From NCBI GenBank assembly GCA_937873165.1, contig CALMVH010000347.1, positions 1 to 5,665 on the forward strand: a stretch of 5,665 bases of DNA, read 5' to 3'. Source of the stretch: an uncultured Rhodospirillales bacterium (GTDB lineage: Bacteria; Pseudomonadota; Alphaproteobacteria; CALMVH01). Made by a program: the position numbers and the translations under genes. The notes below the pieces were generated by a model, which worked only from the letters and a program-made list of their open reading frames with translations, did not search any database and was not told where the DNA came from. Every line of letters starts with the position of its first letter. Positions within the stretch are counted from its first letter, which is position 1. This document shows, piece after piece, positions 1 through 5,665 of this stretch.

Positions 1-858
1 GCGCAGTCTGTGGCGGCGCGAACTTCGCCCCCACGCGAAGCCGCGGAGTCGATCCCCATAGACGCGATGCCGGGTGAGGCCGCGACGACCCTTGCAAATC
101 CGGTGGCATTGACGGCGCCGCCGGTGCGGCCGCATGCGCAAGCGCGTGCAGTTGCCACGCGCCGGGTAATCGCAATCGATCCCGGCCATGGCGGACTGGA
201 CCCGGGTACCGCCAGCTCCGAGGGTGTGTTTGAAAAGTCCATCACCCTTGCCACCGGGCTGGTCCTGAAGAACGTTCTGGAGTCGACCGGCCGCTATACG
301 GTTGTCATGACCCGCGGCGATGACATCTTCATCCCCTTGCAGGACCGCGTTAAGATAGCGCGCGCGGCAGGGGCGGAGCTGTTCATCTCGCTGCATTGCG
401 ACGCGATGGAAAGCCACGACGCGCACGGAGCGACTGTTTACACGCTGTCGCAAAATGCGTCCGACGCGGTTTCGGAACGCTTGGCGGCGCAGGAGAACCG
501 GTCCGCCGCCATCGGAGGGTTGAACTTGGCGCGCGAGGATGAAGGCACCGCCAACCTGCTGATCGACCTGTCGATGCGCGACAGCATGAACCAGTCGAAC
601 CGCTTTGCCGAGTTGCTGGTGCGCGAGTTCGCCCAGCACCGGATCGGGTTGCAGGAGTTGAAGCCGCACCGATCCGCCGGGTTCGCAGTACTGAAGGCGG
701 CGGACATGCCATCGGTTCTGATCGAGATGGGTTACCTGTCCGATACAGCGGACGCCGCCCTTCTTGCCAGCCCCGGGCACCAGCGCGCGACATCCCTGGC
801 GATCACCGACGGCGTGGATCGTTACTTCCGTGTGCCGGAGCCGGCGCACCGGTCCTGA
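1..858 (+). CDS. amiC: N-acetylmuramoyl-L-alanine amidase, Amidase_3 (AmiA/B/C type), 5'-partial
   Basis: This is a periplasmic zinc hydrolase that cleaves the amide bond between N-acetylmuramic acid and L-alanine of the stem peptide, and is normally used in daughter-cell separation. Numbering from the GTG at position 10, residues about 52-275 form an Amidase_3 domain. The expected zinc ligands are H60 (in DPGHGG), E75 (in GVFEKS) and H129 (in SLHCDA), and the catalytic glutamate is E239 (in VLIEMGYLS). Residues about 145-215 form the long helical insertion typical of amidases that are autoinhibited and activated by EnvC/NlpD-type LytM factors (LAAQEN at 158-163). The frame is open to the left edge (A-Q-S before the GTG), and residues 1-50 are a low-complexity Ala/Pro linker with no signal peptide. 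The true start, the export signal and any AMIN domain therefore probably lie outside the window. The stop is TGA at 856-858, 32 nt before the PBP1A gene and probably in its operon. The family call is strong. The amiC symbol is by analogy, since AmiA, AmiB and AmiC cannot be separated here. Confidence 0.93.
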   Translation, partial: AQSVAARTSPPREAAESIPIDAMPGEAATTLANPVALTAPPVRPHAQARAVATRRVIAIDPGHGGLDPGTASSEGVFEKSITLATGLVLKNVLESTGRYTVVMTRGDDIFIPLQDRVKIARAAGAELFISLHCDAMESHDAHGATVYTLSQNASDAVSERLAAQENRSAAIGGLNLAREDEGTANLLIDLSMRDSMNQSNRFAELLVREFAQHRIGLQELKPHRSAGFAVLKAADMPSVLIEMGYLSDTADAALLASPGHQRATSLAITDGVDRYFRVPEPAHRS

Positions 859-890
859 GGCCCGGCCAAGCTGTATCCGCGCTTGTAAAG

Positions 891-3587
891 ATGGACACCG
901 GCTGGTTCCGCTTTCATAATCGGCACATGCGCGTGCTGCTTTATCTGCTGTCCGGCGTCATCATGATCATGATGGCCGGGTTGATTGCCGTTTTCCTCGT
1001 GGTCGCCAAGTACGGCGCGGACCTGCCGGACTACCATCAGCTTGCGGATTACTCGCCGAAGATCGTTACGCGCATTCATGCGGGCGACGGCCATCTACTG
1101 GCTGAGTTCGCGACCGAGAAACGCGTCTTTGTGCCGATCGACGCCATTCCGAAGCGGGTGGTGAATGCGTTTCTTGCCGCCGAGGACAAAGACTTCTTTC
1201 ATCACGGCGGCGTCGATCCGCTGCGCATCGCCAAGGCCGCGATCACCGACATCAAGGACCTGCATTCGGGCCGCCGCGCAGGCGGTGCCTCGACCATCAC
1301 GCAACAGGTCGCGAAGAACATGCTGCTGTCGAACGAACGCACCATGAGCCGCAAGGTCAAGGAGGCGATCCTCGCCTTCCGGATCGAGGAAACCTTTTCG
1401 AAGCAGCGTATCCTCGAACTGTATCTGAACCAGATATACTTGGGTCTCGGATCGTACGGGGTTGCCGCGGCCGGGCTGAACTATTTCGACAAGCCGCTGG
1501 ACGAACTGACCATCGCCGAGGCGGCTTTGCTGGGCGCAATGCCGAAGGGACCTTCCGACTACGATCCCAAACGCCGGCCACAGGAAGCCTTGCACCGCCG
1601 CAACTGGGTCATCGACCGCATGGCGGAAGATGGCTTCATCACCAGGGACGAAGCCGCGCAAGCGCAGGCCGAACCGATCGAACTGCACAAGCAAAGCGCG
1701 ACGCAGTTCGTGCAGGCGAATTACTTCACCGAAGACGTGCGGCGCCAGCTGGCCGACATGTATGGCGATGCCGTGTATAATGGCGGCTTGTCGGTGCGCA
1801 CGACACTCGACCCGGCGCTGCAGGGCCTGGCCGTCAAGTCGTTACGCGACGGGCTGGTCGCGTACGACCAGCGCCATGGCTGGCGCGGGCCCGTGACGCA
1901 TATCGCGCTGGGTGCCGGCTGGGAAAAGCGTTTCGCCGCCGTGCCCCTGCCCGACGGCGCGGAAAGCTGGCGCAAGGCACTGGTAACCGAAGCAGGACGC
2001 GAAGCAGACTTCGTGCTGCCCGATGGATCGAAGGGCGTCTTGTCCGAAGCGGGATACCGCTGGACGCATAAATCGCGGGCCTTGGACCTGATGTCTGCCG
2101 GCGACGTGATCCTGGTCGAAAGCGTGCCGCAGGAGAATGACGCCGCGAAGCCTCCGAAGAACTCGAAGAAAGCAGCCAAGCCCGAGGCCGATGTGGCCTC
2201 CGTGCCGGCGGGGCCGGTCATGCATTACATCCTGCACCAGATTCCGGTTGTCAGCGGCGCCATGGTGGCGATGGACCCGCATACCGGCCGCGTGCTGGCA
2301 ATGGTGGGCGGGCTCAGTTCGTCGATGAACGAGTTCAACCGCGCCACCCAGGCCAATCGACAGCCCGGATCGTCGTTCAAGCCGTTCGTCTACATGGCGG
2401 CGCTGGACAAGGGCTTTACGCCATCCACCATGGTGGAGGATGCGCCCATCGCCCTCAGCCAGGGTCCCGGCCTGCCGCTGTGGCGTCCGGTCAACTACGA
2501 GCACGACTTCCTAGGATTGCAGCCCTTGCGCGTCGGCATCGAAAAATCGCGCAACGCCATGACCGTTCGCATCGCGGAATACATCGGCATGCCTGCCATC
2601 GTGGACGAGGCAGAGCATTTCGGCGTTCTCGACAAGCCGCCGGTGAACTATTCGTTATCGATCGGATCGGGCGAAACCACCCTGATGAAGATGGTGACGG
2701 CCTATTCCATGATCGACAACGGTGGCAAGCACATCCAGCCGACCCTGATCGACCGCGTACAGGACCGCAACGGGAAAACCCTTTATCGCCACGATACCAG
2801 GACGTGCGACGGCTGCATGGATGTCGACTGGAAGGACCAGAAAACGCCCGATCCCGTCGGCAACGTCGATCAGGTTGAGGATCCGCGCACGACCTTCCAG
2901 ATGACAACCATGATGGAGGGCGTGGTGCAACGCGGCACCGCGCACGAGCTGGCAAAGCTGGACCGCACGCTGGCAGGCAAAACCGGCACCACCAACGAGA
3001 GCAAGGATGTATGGTTCATCGGCTTTACGCGCGATCTGGCCGTTGGCGTGTTTGTCGGATTCGATCAACCGAAATCGCTCGGCAAGCACGAGACCGGGGC
3101 CACGACCGCCGTGCCGATTTTTGGCGAGTTCATGAAAACGGCGCTGGCCGACAAGCCGTCGGTTCCATTCCCGATCCCGCCCGGCGTGCGCATGGTGCGC
3201 GTCAGCCCGTCAAGTGGCCAGCCCGACTTCGGCGATCCCACCGGTATCTGGGAAGCGTTCGTCGAGGGCAACGAGCCGGGTGACAACAACTTCCTGGTTA
3301 ACGGGTCTTCGCTGGTCGCCAAGCTGAACGAGCGCGGCGAGCCGGACGCCGAACAAAAGGACATGGGCGACACGAACGGAGCGGCAACCGAACCCGACTC
3401 GTCCGATGATGCCGACAGCGACATGCAGAGCCAGGACGTGACCGCCAACCAGATCACGGGCGCGTCGGGCAGTTCGGCGGATATAGCGGTGGAACGCCCG
3501 GCGGATGCTGTGCCGGTACAAGCGCCCGCGCCTCAGCCAACGCCTGCGGCCACGGACACGGGAAGCGGCACCGGCGGACTGTATTAA
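891..3587 (+). CDS. mrcA: Penicillin-binding protein 1A, bifunctional glycosyltransferase/transpeptidase
   Basis: This is an inner-membrane class A PBP that polymerises lipid II into glycan strands and cross-links the stem peptides in the periplasm. Numbered from the ATG at 891 (898 aa), there is one membrane anchor at about 15-39. A GT51 domain at about 60-250 carries E98 in the EDxxF motif (catalytic base), GASTITQQ 132-139, RKVKE 154-158 and ILELYLNQIYLG 174-185. An OB-like segment follows at about 325-412 (HGWRGP), then a Lys/Pro/Ala-rich insert at about 413-441. The transpeptidase domain at about 450-755 has SSFK with catalytic S494, SRN 553-555 and KTGT 697-700. An acidic, then Pro/Ala-rich tail covers about 813-898. 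All motifs are intact. A cysteine pair, C639/C642, lies in the transpeptidase domain. The start is uncertain: neither 891 nor the in-frame ATG at 927 has a Shine-Dalgarno sequence, and starting at 927 gives an N-terminus (Met-Arg then the anchor) that resembles E. coli PBP1a as I recall it. It is probably cotranscribed with the amidase upstream. Confidence 0.96.
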   Translation: MDTGWFRFHNRHMRVLLYLLSGVIMIMMAGLIAVFLVVAKYGADLPDYHQLADYSPKIVTRIHAGDGHLLAEFATEKRVFVPIDAIPKRVVNAFLAAEDKDFFHHGGVDPLRIAKAAITDIKDLHSGRRAGGASTITQQVAKNMLLSNERTMSRKVKEAILAFRIEETFSKQRILELYLNQIYLGLGSYGVAAAGLNYFDKPLDELTIAEAALLGAMPKGPSDYDPKRRPQEALHRRNWVIDRMAEDGFITRDEAAQAQAEPIELHKQSATQFVQANYFTEDVRRQLADMYGDAVYNGGLSVRTTLDPALQGLAVKSLRDGLVAYDQRHGWRGPVTHIALGAGWEKRFAAVPLPDGAESWRKALVTEAGREADFVLPDGSKGVLSEAGYRWTHKSRALDLMSAGDVILVESVPQENDAAKPPKNSKKAAKPEADVASVPAGPVMHYILHQIPVVSGAMVAMDPHTGRVLAMVGGLSSSMNEFNRATQANRQPGSSFKPFVYMAALDKGFTPSTMVEDAPIALSQGPGLPLWRPVNYEHDFLGLQPLRVGIEKSRNAMTVRIAEYIGMPAIVDEAEHFGVLDKPPVNYSLSIGSGETTLMKMVTAYSMIDNGGKHIQPTLIDRVQDRNGKTLYRHDTRTCDGCMDVDWKDQKTPDPVGNVDQVEDPRTTFQMTTMMEGVVQRGTAHELAKLDRTLAGKTGTTNESKDVWFIGFTRDLAVGVFVGFDQPKSLGKHETGATTAVPIFGEFMKTALADKPSVPFPIPPGVRMVRVSPSSGQPDFGDPTGIWEAFVEGNEPGDNNFLVNGSSLVAKLNERGEPDAEQKDMGDTNGAATEPDSSDDADSDMQSQDVTANQITGASGSSADIAVERPADAVPVQAPAPQPTPAATDTGSGTGGLY
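892..920 (+). promoter_or_regulatory. Candidate sigma70-type promoter at the 5' end of mrcA
   Basis: TGGACA at 892-897 differs from the -35 consensus TTGACA at one base, and CATAAT at 915-920 differs from TATAAT at one base. The spacer is exactly 17 nt. A start 7 nt beyond the -10 box falls on 927, the A of an in-frame ATG, which would give a leaderless transcript encoding PBP1A from residue 13. The match is seen in the sequence; activity is inferred. A chance match inside coding DNA is a real alternative. Confidence 0.4.
959..974. repeat. Perfect 16-bp palindrome CATCATGATCATGATG
   Basis: Both 8-bp arms match exactly, with no spacer. The palindrome lies within codons for I-M-I-M-M in the PBP1A membrane anchor and starts 32 nt downstream of the possible transcription start at 927. 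It could be an operator for a dimeric regulator or an mRNA hairpin near the start. It could also be a by-product of alternating Ile/Met codons in a hydrophobic helix. The symmetry is certain; a function is not. Confidence 0.3.
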
Positions 3588-3606
3588 GGCTGAAGCTAAC
3601 CTTAAT
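3583..3606. terminator. Inverted repeat at the mrcA stop codon, possible weak bidirectional terminator
   Basis: ATTAAGG (3583-3589) and CCTTAAT (3600-3606) are perfect 7-bp arms around a 10-nt loop. The left arm contains the TAA stop of mrcA. The stem is AT-rich and only a short T run (TT) follows on the + strand, so it does not fit a classic intrinsic terminator well. Its place between two convergent genes is what suggests a role in stopping transcription from either side. Confidence 0.3.
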
Positions 3607-3609
3607 TGT

Positions 3610-3628
3610 GCCTCCGGCAACGGCAGGT
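3610..3628 (+). terminator. Stem-loop with GCAA tetraloop in the convergent gap, possible terminator
   Basis: CCG (3614-3616) pairs with CGG (3621-3623) across a GCAA loop of the stable GNRA class. The stem continues with CCT (3611-3613) pairing to AGG (3625-3627), with C3624 bulged and a closing G-U pair. TTCTT follows at 3628-3632, a poor uridine tract. It lies 23 nt past the mrcA stop, so it could end or stabilise that transcript. On the opposite strand no uridine tract follows it. Confidence 0.35.
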
Positions 3629-3677
3629 TCTTGATGCGCTGACAACGATCGTTCTGATCAATTACGAACGCTGTGTG

Positions 3678-5012
3678 CTATGCTGGCAGCTTGACCACCG
3701 CGCGCAGGCCACCCATGGAGCTATCGCCTAGCGTCACGTCGCCACCGTGGCTGCGGGCGATGTCGCGGGCGATCGCGAGGCCGAGGCCCGAGCCGCCGGT
3801 GTTCTCGTTGCGCGAGGCTTCCATTCTGTAAAACGGCCGGAACACATCGGAACGGTATTCGCGCGGAATGCCGGGGCCGTCATCGTCGATGGCGATCTCG
3901 ACCTCCGCTGCTGTGGCCGTGATGGAAATCTCCGCATGGGCGGCGTAGCGCCGGGCGTTTTCCAACAGGTTGGACAGGCATCGCTTCAGCGCCATGCGCC
4001 GCACCACCAGAACGGGCCGCGCCGCGATGCGCACCGCGACCGCGCCCTGCGCCCGCCGCGCGGCGTCCGCCACTTCCTCCACCAGGCCAGCGATGTCGGT
4101 GGACAGCGCGCCTTCCTCCTCCTCGCCGCGCGCGAAGGCCAGGTAGCCTCCCACCATGGTTTCCATGTCGGTCACGTCGTCCTGCAAGGCCTCGATGTCG
4201 CTATCGCGCGGCATCAGCGCCAGCTGCAGTTTCATGCGGGTGAGGGGGGTGCGCAGGTCGTGGCTGACCCCGGCCAGCATGGTCGTGCGCTGGGTCATCT
4301 GCCGGCGGATGCGGTCGCGCATGTCCAGGAATGCGATGGCGGCCTGCCGGACTTCCGACGCGCCTTCCGGGCGGAACCGCGCGACATCGTGGCCACGGCC
4401 GAAACTTTCCGCAGCCCGCGCCAGCCGGCGGATGGGTCGGATCTGGTTGCGCATGAACACAAGCGCAACGCCCGACAGCACGACGGACGAGCCGATCATC
4501 CATAGAAGGAAGACATAGGTCGCACGGGTGAACAGGCGGCGTTCCGGCACAAGCGCCTTCAGCACTCCGGTTCGGGTATGAATGGCGATGCCGATCCATT
4601 CACCGCGGTCATAGATGGTAAGCCGGTAGGGACGCTTTACCTGATCGTCCAGCGCGTTTTCCAGTGACTGCGCCAAGGCGGGGTTAACCCGGGGCGCCTG
4701 GTAGGGCGGCAGCTGCCCGTCTTCCTGGAAGGTCAGCAGCATGTCGAGCGTCTGCGATTGCCGGTTCAGCACGTCGTCCCGCGTGCTGGCTCGCGGGATG
4801 TTGTCGACTTCCTCCACCACCGTCGCAATCTCGCCCGCGACCGCCGAGGCCAGCCGGCGCGTGACCACGCTCCAATGGCGCTCGAAAAAGAAAAAGGTGG
4901 TAATGATCTGCAGCAGCAGGACCGGCAGCAGGATGATCAGCAGCGAACGCCCGAACAGCGTGCGCGGCAGAAGGCCCTTCAGCGTCGGTCTCAGGCGGGG
5001 GATCAGGCTCAA
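3678..5012 (-). CDS. EnvZ-like sensor histidine kinase
   Basis: This inner-membrane sensor autophosphorylates on histidine and passes the phosphate to the OmpR-family regulator encoded just upstream. It has 444 aa. Membrane segments lie at about 23-43 (with a run of four Phe at its end) and 165-187. They enclose a periplasmic region of about 120 residues that I cannot assign to a known sensor domain. A HAMP linker follows at about 188-240. The HisKA helix has H251 in SHDLRTPLTR, and T255 of that motif is the residue linked to phosphatase activity in EnvZ, so a bifunctional enzyme is likely. The ATPase domain has the N box (NLLEN 348-352), G1 (DDDGPGIP 376-383), F box (VFRPFYR 390-396) and G2 (GGSGLGLA 406-413). 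An acidic patch, GEEEEG (296-301), links the two catalytic domains. The start codon is TTG at 5012-5010; no ATG occurs in frame before residue 91, and GAGG lies 5 nt ahead. It overlaps the regulator stop codon (TTGA), which suggests translational coupling. The signal sensed is unknown. Confidence 0.94.
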   Translation of the reverse strand: MSLIPRLRPTLKGLLPRTLFGRSLLIILLPVLLLQIITTFFFFERHWSVVTRRLASAVAGEIATVVEEVDNIPRASTRDDVLNRQSQTLDMLLTFQEDGQLPPYQAPRVNPALAQSLENALDDQVKRPYRLTIYDRGEWIGIAIHTRTGVLKALVPERRLFTRATYVFLLWMIGSSVVLSGVALVFMRNQIRPIRRLARAAESFGRGHDVARFRPEGASEVRQAAIAFLDMRDRIRRQMTQRTTMLAGVSHDLRTPLTRMKLQLALMPRDSDIEALQDDVTDMETMVGGYLAFARGEEEEGALSTDIAGLVEEVADAARRAQGAVAVRIAARPVLVVRRMALKRCLSNLLENARRYAAHAEISITATAAEVEIAIDDDGPGIPREYRSDVFRPFYRMEASRNENTGGSGLGLAIARDIARSHGGDVTLGDSSMGGLRAVVKLPA

Positions 5013-5665
5013 TCCGGCCTCAACACGTAACCTTCGCCGCGTACGGTCTGAAGGTAGCGCGGCAGGCGGGGATCGTCCTCGATCTTGCGGCGGAGGCGCA
5101 CCACCTGCACATCGACGCTGCGCGGGGCAACGGTGACCTGGCTGCGTGCGGAAAGGTCGTCGCGGCTGAAGCTCTGCCCTGGCGACGCAGCCAGCACCGC
5201 CAGGAGGCTGGCTTCGACGTCGCTCAGGCGCACGGTGCTGTCCTCGCCCCGCAGTTCCGCCCGCGCCGGATCGAAACTCCAGCGGCCCAGCCTGATGACG
5301 CTCGACTTTTCTACCAGCTGGGGGGTCCGGCGCAGGACCGCCCCGATGCGCAGCAGCAATTCCCGCGGCTCGAACGGCTTCGACAGGTAATCATCCGCGC
5401 CTGCTTCCAGGCCCGCGATGCGGTCGGACGAGGCACCCTGCGCCGTCAGAAGCAGGATGGGCACAGTGCTGGTCTGCCGAATCTGGCGCGTGAGATCCAG
5501 GCCATCCATTCCGGGCATCATGACGTCCAGCACGATTAAATCCACTGCCAGGTTTTCCAGCTTGGCAGCGGCATCGCCGGCATCGCGCGCGGTAATGACC
5601 GTGTGGCCATGCTCGCTGAGATAACGCCGCAAAAGGTGGCGCAGGCGATCGTCGTCGTCCACCAC
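5009..5665 (-). CDS. OmpR-family response regulator, 5'-partial
   Basis: This is a cytoplasmic transcription factor activated by phosphotransfer from the kinase encoded immediately downstream. Numbered from the edge codon, 218 residues are visible. The receiver domain at about 1-112 has the acidic cluster D3-D6, the phosphoacceptor D47 (in VLDVMMPGMDG), T74 and K96 (in SKPF). A winged-helix Trans_reg_C domain follows at about 124-216, ending with a recognition-helix region (RSVDVQVVRLRRKIEDDP) and the wing motif TVRGEGYVL. The first visible residues, VVDDDD, correspond to the end of beta-strand 1 of the receiver. A few to about 15 N-terminal residues and the real start codon therefore lie beyond the right edge, as does the operon promoter. 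The stop TGA (5011-5009) overlaps the start of the kinase gene. The receiver and winged-helix combination is unambiguous. Which of the OmpR-like regulators it is cannot be told from this window, so no symbol is given. Confidence 0.95.
   Translation of the reverse strand: MVDDDDRLRHLLRRYLSEHGHTVITARDAGDAAAKLENLAVDLIVLDVMMPGMDGLDLTRQIRQTSTVPILLLTAQGASSDRIAGLEAGADDYLSKPFEPRELLLRIGAVLRRTPQLVEKSSVIRLGRWSFDPARAELRGEDSTVRLSDVEASLLAVLAASPGQSFSRDDLSARSQVTVAPRSVDVQVVRLRRKIEDDPRLPRYLQTVRGEGYVLRPD
5018..5021 (-). promoter_or_regulatory. Ribosome binding site deciding the TTG start of the kinase
   Basis: On the - strand GAGG precedes the TTG at 5012-5010 with a 5-nt spacer. It lies in the last codons of the response regulator gene. 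It is the only Shine-Dalgarno-like sequence close to a start that keeps the first membrane helix, so it supports the unusual start codon. Confidence 0.6.

Noticed and set aside
1095..1694. Open frame of 199 codons on the - strand, opposite the GT51 domain
   Set aside because: It is a shadow of the strongly conserved glycosyltransferase coding sequence. There is no convincing ribosome site or domain.
1842..2504. Open frame of 220 codons on the - strand, opposite mrcA
   Set aside because: It lies wholly within a gene with intact catalytic motifs, and its translation shows no recognisable domain. Long antisense frames are expected in GC-rich coding DNA.
3644..3653. AACGATCGTT palindrome considered as an operator
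   Set aside because: It lies between two 3' ends, not upstream of any visible gene, and 10-bp palindromes are expected by chance in a window this size. It is kept only as part of the gap structure.
3747..4505. Open frame of 252 codons on the + strand, opposite the histidine kinase
   Set aside because: It mirrors the kinase catalytic region, where conserved motifs prove coding on the - strand. The translation is rich in Arg, His and Gly with no family signature.
4884..4897. Two runs of five A (T on the coding strand) in the kinase membrane helix, considered as a phase-variation tract
   Set aside because: The runs are short and are explained by Phe codons (four Phe in a row). Tracts this length rarely slip enough to switch genes.
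1..5665. Search for mobile elements, CRISPR repeats, tRNA or other RNA genes, toxin-antitoxin or phage genes
   Set aside because: Almost all of the sequence is filled by four core-type genes. No repeat arrays, terminal inverted repeats or RNA-gene structures were seen by eye.

Overview
The window looks like chromosomal core DNA of a GC-rich alphaproteobacterium. Gene order and protein style point to the sphingomonad/erythrobacter group, but that placement is inferred from memory of protein families and not from any search. Coding density is very high, and no RNA gene, insertion sequence, CRISPR array or phage gene is visible.

Layout. On the + strand are a zinc-dependent N-acetylmuramoyl-L-alanine amidase (1-858, cut by the left edge) and, 32 nt later, a full-length class A penicillin-binding protein of the PBP1A type (891-3587). 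A 90-nt gap (3588-3677) separates these from two - strand genes that converge on them: an EnvZ-like sensor histidine kinase (3678-5012) and its OmpR-family response regulator (5009-5665, cut by the right edge). The regulator is transcribed first, and the kinase overlaps its stop codon by 4 nt.

How the genes work together. The amidase removes stem peptides from peptidoglycan, which is needed for septal splitting. PBP1A polymerises and cross-links new glycan strands. The pair places a hydrolase and a synthase side by side, a known alphaproteobacterial arrangement. The kinase/regulator pair is a self-contained phosphorelay with all catalytic residues intact. Nothing in the window shows that it controls the wall genes; the two pairs simply converge.

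No clearly new biological system was found. The points most worth a second look are at the 5' end of the PBP1A gene: a near-consensus sigma70-type promoter (TGGACA-N17-CATAAT) lying inside the first codons, positioned so that transcription would begin at an internal ATG (927), followed 30 nt later by a perfect 16-bp palindrome. Other points are a TTG start for the kinase, paired inverted repeats in the convergent gap, lineage-specific low-complexity segments in PBP1A, and the absence of prfB where it might be expected downstream of PBP1A.
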